Positions 45,111 through 58,433 of a stretch of 64,000 bases of DNA are shown piece by piece; within the stretch, counting starts at the first letter, position 1, and every line of letters begins with the position of its first letter. The stretch is from positions 44,337,167 through 44,401,166 of the forward strand of contig NC_041011.1 of NCBI RefSeq assembly GCF_004193775.1, read 5' to 3'. A program made the translations under genes and the position numbers. The notes under the pieces are model-generated. The model did not search any database. It was not told the origin of the DNA and saw only the letters and a program-made list of their open reading frames with translations. The stretch comes from Glycine soja (lineage: Eukaryota; Streptophyta; Magnoliopsida; Fabales; Fabaceae).

Positions 45111-48100
45111 ATGCATCTGTTAGCATCATCCTCTTCTCTTTCTCTTTCTCCTTCTCTCCCTTCTTCATTCCCTCGCCCTTCTCTCCATCTCCACCTTCAC
45201 TTTCCTTCCCAAACTACCCAGCTTCGCCTCCATACCCCACCACCCCTTTCTTGCTCCCTTAATTCTTCTTCTTCTTCTTCTTCTTCCGTGGAACAATCTG
45301 TTTCATCTTCTCAGGTTTTTCTTCAATATTATACTGGTGCATTCACTGTTCATTGCTGCAACAGTACAACCCTTTTATTGGAATTGCTAACTGCTGTCGG
45401 TTTTAAACATGTTGATGAGCCAGATGCAGAATGGCTTGCTGTACTCCAGAGCTTATTGGGTTGCTGAATCTCTCATAGCTTGGGACGTGGATGTTGGAAA
45501 CGGGTTTTCTTGCTACCTGCTTGCCAGCAAAAATGCTTCTTTGACCATTGCAAATTGCCAAATTCAAGGTTTGGATTTCTCACAATTACTTCTACTTGTT
45601 CAAGTATGTGGAGTAGAAAAATTTCACTGTTGCTTATTTACAATTGATTACAAGTGACAGTGGACATTGACTCAATGAATTGTTAAATGACAATTAACAG
45701 GCGAGGATTTGAAAATTAAGCTTCAGGAGGATAGGGTTGGCCTTCCTGCAAATGTAATCTTTCGGATTTTTCTAAATGTTAAGCGCCCTGCTAATTGCTT
45801 TATAATTTTATTATTTTTTACAATCACATATAGTGGAATAATGATCACTTATGAATGCAAACTTTGCGTGGTTAGGTGGTGGAGAAATTTCCCCATATTC
45901 GAGGTTACAAAGTTTTCAGCCTGCCACCTACTTTGGATGTTAAGCCTCTTCTTAAATTCCAGTTAGCAGTTGTTATTTGTGATTGTAAGTTCTGTTCTTT
46001 CTGCAATATCACATAGAACTAGAATTATACATACAAGTTATAGAGTTGCGTGCGTGTTTCTTTATTAGCTATTTAGCATAGTATATTTCATTTCTGTTCT
46101 ATCATGCATTAGATTATAAAGTAGAAAAGCTTTTTGCAGTATATTCATGTTATGGAAGGAAAAGTGTCTTTGCTGTCACAAGTGTCTACTAATAGTATTT
46201 CCTTTCTTCGTTTTGTACAGCTGATGGGGAATGCATGAACTGTACTGGTTTGCAATTACCTGGTGTTTTAGATGACCTTTTCTCATATAGTGGTCCCCTT
46301 GGTGCACTTTTCTCAGAGGAAGCTGTGTCACTTTACCTGTGGGCACCTACTGCTCAAGTATATTTTCTTCTATTGAAAAAGATCTTGATATCAATGTGCT
46401 CTTCAACAAGTAATACATATTATCTGCATAATATCATTTTGGTAAAAACAGGCAGTGCATGCTTACATCTATAAGGACCCATCAGGAGATGATCCCATAG
46501 AAATTGTTTGCCTTGAGGAGGAAAATGGTGTTTGGAGAACTAAAGGACCAAAAAGTTGGGAAGGTTGTTACTATGTTTATGAAGTATGTGTTTACCACCC
46601 TAGCACTATGCAGATTGAAAAATGCTATACAAGTGATCCATATGCAAGAGGGTATGCTCTGTTCATGCTAGTTTGCCATCAATTATCTTTGGCAAATTAT
46701 TTCTATACTCTTGATTCTAGCATTCATGAGTAACATTTAGTAATACATATTTTAAATGATTAGATATAAAATTTAACTTCCTAAATGTTTTGTGTATTTT
46801 AACCCCTCTTTTTTCTGTATTTAAGCAGACTTTCATCAGATGGCAGGCGGAGTTTTCTGCTTAATCTTGACTCTGTTAAGTTAAAACCTGATGGATGGGA
46901 TAATCTGGCAAATAAAAAACCTACTATACATTCTTTCTCTGATATAAGCATATATGAAATGCATATAAGGGATTTCAGGTAACTATTTAATGAAATTTGT
47001 AATTTTATTTGAGGATCAATTTTGTCTTTTATTTTTGTAAGTTTACAAAATGGATGTTTTCTAGGACCCAGAATTCTAGACGACCTAGGTGAGCTTTGAA
47101 ACATTAACAAGTATGCCTCAAGCCTTCAAATTAAAATAATGTTTTATATTTTCTTGTGTATGAAAATGGAATTTTCATAATGTCCTCTCCCTATGTGATG
47201 TGAAAATCTCTGAACTTTATGATTCTGCTTTTAGTGTAAATGCCCTAAAAAACATTCTAGAGTACTCCTACATACTGAAATGGATACTTGTGATTTTGTT
47301 GTTTGGTTCCGTAGAAAGAGGAGAAAATAGTCAGAGGATAGAGAGGTAGAGAGAACAAAGAGACATGTTCTGTTGCCATGCAGCTCCCTGACCCACAATA
47401 TACAATTTTTAGTGCAAAGTAAATAACTTCTGTTGTTTCTCTGTTAGTTTTATTGATTTTCAGTTCTCTTGGCTTCTCCATATTACTTTAGACTTTTATT
47501 TCCTAGTCTGCTGGTAGATGTCACAACATATTGGCCTATTTCCATAATCTTTAAACCAGTTAATTGTTGTGCTTAGTTTTTAGATGTATCACTTGGAAGT
47601 TCTGTTTGCTTTGAGTTTTTATGTGACATTTTCTTCTCATTATGGATTCTGGTTTCCTTTTTCTTGCTGCCATAGTGCCAGTGACCTCTCTGTGCAACCT
47701 GAATTTCGTGGTGGTTATCTGGCCTTTACATTGCAGGTAATTCTAATATCTTACTCTTGCTATTGCTGGAGTTCAATAAGAATAATAATTTCTATCTTTC
47801 ATGAATAGTATTGGAAATATTGAACAGTATGTAAGTCCTATCAACTCTCCAATTCTCTTTCTCAAATTCCATGTAAATGCCATTCGCAAAATGATGGCCA
47901 TTCAATATAGATGATGTAACTAAAGAACTTAAATTGAAGAAATTAATCTAAAACTAAATGATATACTGAAAACAAGATTGATATGTGACTGAAATAGTAG
48001 GTGCATTAGTAACTGCTATGATGGAATTTGGAGTAACTGTGAGCATATGTTTGAAGGATTCTGCGGGTGTACTTCATCTGAAGAAATTATCAAGTGCTGG

Positions 48101-51100
48101 TATCACTCATGTCCATCTATTGCCAACATTTCAGTTTGCTGGGGTTGATGATCAAAAGGAGGACTGGAGATTTGTAGGTAAAATTTATGACAGATTATCC
48201 TCTGAACAAACCCTTGTTTCACAGTTAAACCTCCTCAGTGCTCCCTTCCATGCATATTTCATGGAACCTCTTCTTGAATGGGCTATACTTGTCTCTTCCT
48301 TATAAGACTGGATTTTTTTATTAAAAAATAGTGGTAATATAATGAAAAAAATATTTAAAGAAATCTCACATAATATTTACTGCCAGAGATTAAGCTCTGT
48401 TTCCCACCCTCTTGGGTTTCCTTTGTCATAGCATAGTTCATTTCTGATCTATCCTGCATTAGATCAAAAGTATGTGTTGTCAGACACTTGTGAGTCTATA
48501 TACACAAAGATGCAGATAGTTATCTGTTGTTTTGTATTTATTTGATTATATACAGACATCAATGCAGGCATAGCACACCTTATGCTATTTTTTTGTCATT
48601 GATACTCATATCCTTGTCTGTGAGCAAAATGCGAGTCTGTCTGTCTTGTACATTCTCCTATAGTGAAATATGAGCTCATGATTATATTCTTTCAATTTTT
48701 TATGTTTGTTATCTGACACAAGCACTCTGATAGATACCTCAATACTGGAAAGTTTGCCACCTGATTCAGATCAGCAACAAGCTCTCATCACAGCCATCCA
48801 AAACTTTGATGGTTACAACTGGGGGTATGCTCTTGAATGGCACATTGATTGACAATCCAAACATTTTTTATGTTAAGTTTGCTTTTTTATATGTTGTCTT
48901 CAAAAGGTACAACCCTGTTCTTTGGGGCGTTCCTAAAGGCAGCTATGCAAGTAATCCAAACGGTCCATACCGTACAATTGAGTTCCGAAAGATGGTTATG
49001 GTATGAATTCATTGTTTTCTAACCGTAAGATCCATAGATCTAATTTTCTATTTAATTTCGTAATTTAGATTAGTAATACTATTCTCTATAGTCAGTAAAT
49101 CATTTTTTTTTGTTCTGTCTCTTGGGATTTCTATACGTTGCAGGCTCTTAACCATATCGGCCTCCGTGTTGTCTTGGATGTTGTCTACAATCATTTGCAA
49201 GGAAGTGGGCCTTTTGATGAACATTCTGTCCTTGATAAGGTCATAAATTATTAAGTTTTCTTTGTTGGACCTGTAATTATTGAGATATGCACAGCTGTCC
49301 TATTGAGTATTTCTTCACTATTTTTGTAAAGCCAACCTACTTCTGTGGTGTGACACAATGTATCTTATAGATTGTTCCAGGTTACTATTTAAGAAGGAAT
49401 AGTGATGGTTTAATCGAGCACAGTACTTGTATAAATAATACTGCTAGTGAGCACTTTATGGTTGAGCGTTTGATCCTTGATGATCTTGTACACTGGGCTG
49501 TCAATTACAAGGTGATTGTTTATATCATTCACTGGTGTTCACTCATTAACTCTAAGATTTGTATGCTTTATAAACTTTTTCTGGTTTTCTGTTTATTGGA
49601 TGTACCCTTTGAATTCCACATAGTACTTCACTGTTGTGAAATATTGATTTTATGTAGAATCTACAATTTTTCATAATAATAAAATTTTCTTCTCATTGGC
49701 TGCTTTAAGGGAGTTGCTAGCTCTGAGTTGCAGAGTTTAAGAGCTGGCAGCTTTTGTAGTTTTATTGTTCTTCGTTGTATAAGTTATCATGTTTTAAAGG
49801 ACTTCTTATCTCTTCCTCCTCTTAATTGTACTTTCTATCAAAATGAAAAATGTTTAATTAAGTTCCATAGATTGCTTATCTTAGACCCCAAGATGCTTTT
49901 CCTTTTTCAGATTGATGGGTTCAGATTTGATCTTATGGGCCATATAATGAAGAGCACAATGGTATGTATTGTAACTCACTTTGGCATCTTACTATGTGAC
50001 TTAATATGAAAACATGTTATCAAATGAGTAAATAAGCTAATGAATGTGTTTGTAATGTTGTTTCACTCTGTTGATCATGGCAACTCATAAAATTGCTTGG
50101 GATGTGTAGCTTGTAATTTAGATAAAATTTCAGAGTATATGCTGCAATAAGAGTTGAATGCTAAATTATAGGGATGACAAACAGAATATAAAAATAATGT
50201 CAATCTATCATATTTTGGATTATGTGTATCTGAGTAAAAAGCTAATAAAAGATGAATCTGACATCATATTTCACAAATAAACTATTGAAGTGTTGATTTC
50301 ATGATGTGGATACAGGTGAAAGCAAAAACTGCTCTCCAATGTTTAACAAAAGAAAAGGATGGACTTGATGGTTCAAGCATCTACATGTACTTGTTCCCCA
50401 ATGTTGGTTTTTATGAATTAGATTTATTGTTGAATTTCTTTGTTAACTTCATTCATCTTGCTTTCACTCATTTGCATGTTATATTTTAGCCTCATATTCT
50501 CTCTTTAACCTTGTTTTTTTTAATTGAAAAAAGATATGGTGAAGGATGGGACTTTGGTGAAGTTGCCAAAAATGGCCGTGGGGTAAATGCTTCTCAGTTC
50601 AATCTCCCAGGAACACAAATTGGGAGGTAGGACTTATCTATTTTCATTGTGTTTTTTAGTGTTGCTTAGTAATCTTTCAATTTCTTCCTTTTTGTCAAAA
50701 TGCTTAAGATAGAACTTCTAAATTGAATTTTTTTGGGTGCAAAACAAGTTAATCCAAACATGCAACTAGTCATGTAAATTCACATGATATGGTTCTCTTA
50801 TGTTAATTTTTAGAATTGGTCATCACTGCCTAAAATTATGATGTGAAGTCCAATTTATCTATACAAAATATTTTATTTGATTTAGATTAGTTGTTTTGGA
50901 ATGTAACATTCAGCTTTAATGACCGAATTCGAGATGCCATACTTGGTGGATCTCCGTTTGGCCACCCTCTACAACAGGGTTTTGTGACTGGGCTACTCTT
51001 GCAGGTATTTTCTTTCTTTCTTTGATCACTTATTTTTTATTTTAAAACATTAACTTTAAGCTCATTGCAATCAAATCTAAACACAAATCTGCTTGTGGAA

Positions 51101-54100
51101 TGTTTATGGATGTTATTTTATATCATCTATTTAACATTCAAAATTATTACTTTATTAAATATAAAATGCTATCTATATTGTGAAAGTCACTGTATTAAAA
51201 TTGAAACTATATATGTTGTCTTCAGAATTTAATAAAACCCAGGGAAAGTTATTGAATAATGCTTCTTCCTAGACATTATGTATCACATAAAATGTTTAGA
51301 AACCTATAAACATTATGTTTAATTTTGTCCACATATGATATTGCAGTATTGGTCTGAATTTCCTGCTAAGAGAGGGAATGAGAAGTTACTTCAGAAGGTT
51401 GGATTATTAGTTTGTCAGGGGAAGAAGGAGATAATAAATACAGGAATCTGGGGGAAGGGATTGATTGAGTCTTGTATCATTTGAGAATTGACCTTTGCTC
51501 TTTGTGAAAGGAAAAACTCTTGGAGGAGAGATTTTTCTCCTTTGATCTGTCAATTCATTCAATTTAATAAATTCTTTCATTAGGAGATATAAGGTGGGTT
51601 GGATGGTTAAGGGAGAAGAGAAGAGGGGCAAGGTGGCAGGTTCGATCCCCTCTACTAACAAAACTAACATTCTAACACATTAACATTTACCGATCAAAAA
51701 AATAAAATAAAATCTTTCATTTCTTTTACCCCTTTCTGGTTTGAGTTTAAAACATATTCCCTGTCCATTTATCAGTGCTTAATAATTAGTGTTACAACGT
51801 GGATTTGGGCCTAACTCTTTACCCACAGCTGCCCGCCACAACTAAGGTGGGCTAGGGGTGACCGCAATTAAGGCGGCTGTCCAACAATTAGCTTGGCTTA
51901 ATTAGAAGAAATCTAATGTGATTTATTGTTAAAAATTATGGAGGAAAATGTATGCAAATTCTTTTTAAATTCTTGCCTTCAATTTTTATTCCAGAACTTA
52001 TTCTGAAGGGATCCAATAACTGTCATGACTCATGTGCAGTCATGCATTATTAGATACAGTACAATAATAGCTGTTTTGGCAGTTACGGGTAGAATTTAGG
52101 AGCGGTAATGTATTATTAGAATATGCGGTAGAAAATAACTTATCCTGAATTATTCTGTTTTAGAATTAGAAACTGCCTTGGTGACAGTTATTCATAGAAA
52201 ATGATTGCTGACAGTTATATCTTAGGGTTATTTGATAGTAGGGTGTGTAAGTGTAATTAGGGGAGAAGGTGTTTCTCTTTGAAGTTTGTGGACAGAGAAT
52301 ACTCTCTGTAGGAGAGTTTTGCTCTGGGATTGTAAGTATATTGCTGTCTTGCATGTGATTTCTGTGTTCAGCATTATGTTTGATTGGTTTATCAATTGGT
52401 GTTCTATCATATTCTTGAAGGGTTGAAATTCATCCTCTATGTGCAGCCTAATGGCCATGACCATGGAACAGAAGCTAATGCGAAATCCATGCTTGCTGCA
52501 TCAATGGATCACATCCAGGTCTGCATCAATAGATTTATTGATTTTTGTCTTTATCTGGATGTCTTATTTTTAAGTTCAAAATATTGGAACATACTACGTG
52601 AATTGTTTAATATTGTGGTGCCTGCTGACAAATTTGATAGGGATTTCCCTGATTGCCCTTCATGTAGATTTTGCTATTTTAAGTTTGATAAACATATATC
52701 CTTATTTTTTTTTTTTGTTTCATCTTTTGAATGGTTTTGTCATTTTAAGTCAATAGTTAGCATTATGGACAAAAGAGATAGTTAGGAAATGCTTTGGATA
52801 TAATATTTTGACGTTTGGAAGCCATTTTCTGCATATTTTTAATACTATAAGATAGGTGGCGTTTCTTTCTCATTTGCTTAACTTCAAAAGAATTAGCACT
52901 TACACTATTATTTTACTTGCACGTAAATTCAACTGAAAGATGGTTTCTTGGTAACTTGAGCAGCCACAAGCTTTGGTTTTGTCATATGAACAAGTTGCAT
53001 GTGCTTTTGATGGGAGTAAACACTCTGACCATATATATTTAACAATTTACTCACTTTCTCTTTATCAATGCAATACAGAAAATAGACACCCAGATACATA
53101 CATTATTGTTTGCTAGAGTGCTTGTATTCTGTTATATATTCTGTTGTCAAATTTAGATCATTTGGATATTGTTCAGTATATTTTATATGCATGTCATTGA
53201 TGTTCTTTTATGTTTTCTAGATTGGAATGGCTGCAAACTTGAAGGATTTTGTGCTAACCAATTCTGAAGGGGAAGAGGTATTCAAGTTGGTCAATTTTCT
53301 TTGTCTACTGAAGTTAAAATTGTGCTTTCTGCATATTGTTTTAAGCAAATATCACTGTGGCTCTATTTTGTTATTTGGAATTGGATCAGTAATTTAATTT
53401 AATGAGTGAATTGCACAAGGAATTTTTTAGATAATATTAAAATTCTTAGTTAATTCCTATTTTGTTGTTTGGTTGTATGATCTTGTGTTTACTTTTATAG
53501 AAAAAAAGTTTCAGTGTTGGTAAAATTAGATGTTTAAATAATTTATTATTTTTTCTTCTGGTGAGAATGGGTGGTTGTTGTGGCAATATTGGTAGTGATA
53601 GAGATGGCATCAGTGGTGGACACAAGGTCAATGATAATTGGTAGCCCAAGTGGTAATGTCAATGGTGGTGTAAACTGAAGAGCAGCGGCAAATGGAGGTG
53701 ATAATATTGTGGAGAGTGACACTGGTAGGTGTGGTGGAAGCTGTGATGACAGTGGTGGTAACAGGACTAGTGTAACAATGGTGGAGGCAGTGACTATGGC
53801 AGTATTGGTAGTAACTGTGAACAAGATGCTGGTTGTGGTTTTGAACTTTTGGTGAAAATTGACAGCAATGACAATGTTGGATAGTGGGAAAGGTAGCAGT
53901 TGCAACTAACGTTAACAACCAAGTGGCAGCTGTGGTGTTGATGATTGAGAATCTAGAAATGGTTCTTGTAGTATTAGACTGAGGTGTTTGGAGTTGTTGT
54001 ATCACTTGCATGAGGGTTGAAGAGTGCAGCTTATTCTTGCTTCTTGGAATCTAAAATCTTGGTTTGGTCTAGGTTAAGAATTGGAAAGGGCTTTATTTAG

Positions 54101-57100
54101 ATATACTAGATGGGCATTTTTTTTAACTTAGGTAAAAAAAATCTAAATATAAATTAAAATAATATGTATTTAAGAGAAATATTTAAAATTGTAAGGAAAT
54201 ACTTATATTATAATTAATTCAAATAAATAAGCAAGAAAATATAAGTAACTCAAATTAAGTAGGAAAAAATCTATTTCTTTAAAAAATGTAAAAGAATTAA
54301 TTTGAGTATACTTAAATATGAGATGAAAATGGAAATTTTAACATAAAAAGAAAAATTCAAAAGTAATGATTTTAAAAAAAACTGACATTTGATGGAAAAA
54401 AATAAATTTAGCATAAAATGTAGTTTAAAAGTACTTAATAATTTGTGAATTTTTAAAAATTATAAAAACTGTGGTGAAACGTGTCTTGTGGAGAAAAATG
54501 GTATGATAGGAGACATCAAGTGTAAGAACTCTGTTTTATTATATATGAGTGGATTGTTCAGTGTTTCAATTCCCTGGAATTGTCATTAGAAATTAGAATT
54601 CTAATTCTAAAAGATGTACTGATGTTGACATTTGGAATTCAGAGGTCCAATTCTAATTCCAGGACAGTATTGGTTCCAATGCTGGTGGTGTTACTGTACA
54701 TACTCTGATCAATACAATTATGGAGATTGAGAGTATTTTTTTTGTGATTTTTTTGGGAATAGCATGCAGATATCTTGTAGCTTTAATTGGTTTTCTATTC
54801 TGCATACATGTGAAAGCAATTGTGGTCTGTAATATGCACAATAATGAAATTGGAGGCGTCTTTTCTCCACTGGATGCTAATCATGCTATCATCAAATGAT
54901 ATTTACCTGTTGTCAGAATAGTACCCTTTGTACGAGAAATCTTGCCTAATAACTTCATTGCGATCGTCTCAGGTAAAAGGGTCAGAAATATTAACATATG
55001 GTGGGACACCTGTTGCATATGCCTCATGCCCCATAGAGACAGTAAGCTTATTCACTTATATATTCCTCAACTGTTCTTCCTCTTAAATCTAAACATGCTC
55101 TGTATTTTGAGAAACATCAAGAATTTAAATTATCAGTATTGAACATCATTTTTTGAACCAGAGATCATCTAATTGGCATCTTTAGATGTTTTGCAGATCA
55201 ATTATGTTTCTGCTCATGACAATGAAACCCTATTTGACATTGTGAGCTTAAAGGTATCATAAATATTTTCAAAATTCTGTTTTGTTCATGCAATTTTTTT
55301 TTTCATGGTCTCTGATACAAATCTGTTCCTTACTTTCAGACTCCAATGGATATCAGTGTATCTGAGAGATGCAGGATAAACCATTTGGCAACCAGTATTA
55401 TAGCATTATCACAGGTTAAAGAAGTTAAATGGTTTTATTCACTATTAAAATTTTGAGATTTTTTATGTCTATTATTTTGTTGATGCATTTATATTCTTAT
55501 CTTGGAGGCTTCATTAAGTGAACCAAATAGGATAGGATAGAAGTACCAAAAAATATATGATAGGATAAACTTGCCCAGATATAAGGGCACCAAGGTTAGG
55601 AGGAGAAGATTTAGATTGGTGCTAACTTTGTATGAGAAGAGGAGGTAAAATAAATTAACTACAATCCTTTTCGCCTGATGAGTGCATGGTGTTGTCTCAG
55701 TAAATAAGTGCCTCTGTGATGTCATGGTAATTTTTACTCTTTTTTGTGGACAAGCTCTTGACTTACAAGAAAAATCATTGGGAGATGTTTTTGACTTCTG
55801 TAACTGAAACTGAAATTTCATCCCCTCAGAAGTAGACTTGTAAATCATCTGATTATCTTTTGAGAAGTGTGTGTATTTGTGTGTAATTTTTTAAAGAAAT
55901 GGCAACTTGAATTTTCTTACATACAGAAATATTTTTATTTTTTCCACTGTTAAACTAGATTTCAGAGTCAGTGAGTTTTGATGAGTTGGATCCCAGCTGC
56001 TTCCCTATATTTTAATAACCAAACTGATTGCTTAGATTATAATAGACAATTTCTTTTAGTGAGTCTATTCTGGTGCTAAAGAATTTCTGTTCTTAGGGTA
56101 TACCATTTTTTCATTCTGGAGATGAGATACTCCGCTCAAAATCACTGGATCGAGATTCTTACAATTCTGGTGATTGGTTCAACAGGTATTTTCTATATAT
56201 AATAATCATTTTTACTGTTTTGACTTTGCCAAATTAGTATATCATCTACTTCATTATAATGTTCTAATAGTTATATTCATTCAAATCCTGTTATTTTCCT
56301 CCTTGTACCAAAAAAAAAATCCTGTTATTTTCCATTGACTTAGTGAAACTTACAATGTGTTTCCTTGTGCACTCTCAATTTCAGACTTGACTTCACATAC
56401 AATAGTAATAATTGGGGTGTAGGACTTCCTCCACAAGAGAAAAATGAAAAGAACTGGCCACTGTAAGCATCTGAATATTTTATTATTACCATTTACAAAA
56501 TATGCTACACTGGTCAACAACTTGTCCAGCACTATATGATATAATTATGAGCTCTGGGTTATTGAATTTGTGATGTACTACTATTGTTAGTTTACAGCTT
56601 GTGTTGCATCTGTTTTACTATATAATGATCTTGAGTCTCCTTCGACTTTTCAGAATCAAACCAAGACTGGCAAACCCATCCTTCAGGCCTCAGAAGACTG
56701 ACATCCTTGCTACGGTGGACAATTTCTTGAACCTGCTGTGTATAAGATACTCTTCACCACTTTTCCGCTTGAAGACAGCTAACACTATCCAGGTGAGACA
56801 TTTTAAATTTCATCATTATATAAAATTATTTCATCTATGACTATTAGTGCCTGGATATAAAGTGCTTAACCAACAGAATGGATATTCTTTATCAGTGACT
56901 AATTATTTCAATTATATTTTCTTACGGCCAAGGCATCAGTATTTCCATTTTGTTTCTGATTCATTTTTATGTCAGATTTATAGTTAATATGGAATTTTGT
57001 TTCAACATATAGTTGAAACAAGTTTTCAAATTTCATGTTATTTTAAATCCTTTTTTTATATATAGTAATCCCTGAATTCATTAGTTATTCATAAATTTCT

Positions 57101-58433
57101 GATAAATAGCCATGTGAGGTGGGTTTAATATGTTGGTCCCAATTACCTAAAATTGTTCAAACTCTTGGATGGTACTATTATAATCTGCTTCAATTTCAAT
57201 CCCATAACTAAAGGAGTTGGTCAATTAGTTTGAGAAAAGTGGGAGGTAAAAGAATATTCTACACAATTTTAGTGTATATTTTCTATATAATCATCAGTAT
57301 TGTCTTTACCATTATCATTAATCTGACTAGTAGTTTCTCAGGCTTTAACATCTGGATATTTTAAAATATTACATATCTTTTGGTTCTTGTGAATGAGTTC
57401 CATTTCTCAGAATCCTCAGCCTGTGATGAAATTTGACTAAAATTTTCTTTTATTTGGATCATGATTTGTATGTTTTCTTGGTGTTCTTGGATCTTACAGA
57501 TAAGTGATAAAACATCTAGAGAAAACATTCATGCATAAATATTTAATTTTCCAAGATCTAAGATTTTGGGTATACAAGACCTAAGATTTATCTGTCATCT
57601 GCAGGAACGAGTACGCTTTCACAACACTGGACCATCATGGGTTTGTGGAGTCATAGTGATGAGCATTGAAGATGGTCACAATGGCTTTCCTGGGTTGTCT
57701 CAGTTGGATCCCATGTATGTTAAAGCATATAGTAATTTTTTCTTTGAAGACTTGAACATTCTTTAGTTTTGTTGACAAATGGTGTTTGGCAGATATTCGT
57801 TCATTGTGGTTGTTTTCAATGCGAGTCCAAAAGAAGTATCATTTGTTAGCCCTGCCCTGCAATTGAGAAATCTCCAGTTGCATCCCATACAGGTACAAAT
57901 TAAACTTAAGTATTTAAATGTTGAAAATTGGAATATTTCCAAACTATGTTTTGAAAAAATAATGTTTTGATGTAATATTCGAGTTTGGTGTATTAGTCAG
58001 CTTCCAGTTTTTGGTAGAAGTTTTAAGTGGCCTTTCTTTATGTTCATAATCTATTTAACTTAATATGATTTTACCTTGACTATATTGCTGCATAAGGTTT
58101 TAAAATTTGTGAGAAGGCATTGTTATAACTGTTGTAGCGGAGTGATTTTGCCTTTGTGGACTAAAGAATCAACAGAACACTAGAATTAGTTTTCAAATGC
58201 ACAAGAAAAGAATCTGCTGCATATTGATTCGTGTTTCTTTGGTATACTGTGGTAGATTTATCCATTTATAATTTCAGAAATGGTGGTCATTGGTCAATTC
58301 CCTTTTCTGTATTATGTTGTAGGTATCATCATCTGACGACCTTGTTAAGAGCTCAAGATATGAGGCATCTTCTGGCTGTTTTGTTGTGCCTCGAAGGACA
58401 ACAGCTGTGTTTGTGGAGCCAAGGAAAACTTGA
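45111..58433 (+). CDS. PU1: Pullulanase / limit dextrinase (starch debranching enzyme), plastid, 28 exons, 954 aa
   Basis: Hydrolyses alpha-1,6 branches of limit dextrins in plastids. Exons: 45111-45314, 45424-45568, 45701-45753, 45876-45984, 46221-46357, 46452-46651, 46829-46978, 47676-47736, 48057-48177, 48734-48824, 48907-49000, 49144-49239, 49371-49511, 49911-49961, 50316-50386, 50534-50626, 50914-51004, 52447-52518, 53221-53277, 54973-55041, 55197-55253, 55340-55414, 56097-56185, 56385-56462, 56654-56792, 57605-57714, 57793-57892, 58323-58433; the 2865 nt keep frame. Exon 1 is a Ser/Pro/Leu-rich transit peptide. GH13 motifs: DVVYNH (467-472), nucleophile Asp541 in GFRFDLMGH, acid Glu578 in YGEGW, Asp710 in SAHDNETL; catalytic residues are all intact. 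The N-terminal third holds the carbohydrate-binding domains. Length is close to plant homologues (about 965 aa). All junctions are GT-AG; the exon 9 acceptor has the weakest pyrimidine tract. Introns 17 and 19 carry repeats. Confidence 0.95.
51573..51721 (+). mobile_element. tRNA-derived SINE in pullulanase intron 17
   Basis: A Pol III A-box-like TGGATGGTTAAGG (about 51600-51612) is followed by a perfect B-box GGTTCGATCCC (about 51640-51650). The element ends in an A-rich tail (aaaaaaataaaataaaa). The 9-bp sequence TCTTTCATT occurs directly before (51573-51581) and after (51713-51721) as a target duplication. The body is about 131 bp, in the same orientation as the host gene. Confidence 0.85.
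51999..52414 (+). mobile_element. Probable solo LTR in pullulanase intron 17
   Basis: A 406-bp segment (52004-52409) starts TG, ends CA and is flanked on both sides by TATTC (51999-52003, 52410-52414), the 5-bp duplication expected of LTR retrotransposons. It contains a TATA-like ttatatctta. There is no internal coding region, so it would be a solo LTR left by recombination. The CA end lies 37 bp before the exon 18 acceptor at 52446. The family is unknown, and short TG/CA plus 5-bp matches can arise by chance. Confidence 0.5.
53565..54015 (+). repeat. GGT/GTG-rich low-complexity tract in pullulanase intron 19
   Basis: About 450 bp of degenerate (g)gtggt/ggta/gtgat-type sequence, unlike the AT-rich intron around it. 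It opens long antisense frames rich in Thr, Ser and Pro, which are compositional artefacts. It has drifted too far to give a single period by eye. Confidence 0.75.

Noticed and set aside
45111..45467. Apparent frameshift in pullulanase between the transit peptide frame and the mature frame
   Set aside because: A GT-AG intron (45315-45423) joins the two frames exactly, and the whole 28-exon model stays divisible by three.
53546..54011. Thr/Ser/Pro-rich antisense frames within pullulanase intron 19
   Set aside because: They arise from the GGT-rich low-complexity tract; no start context, motif or splice structure supports a gene.
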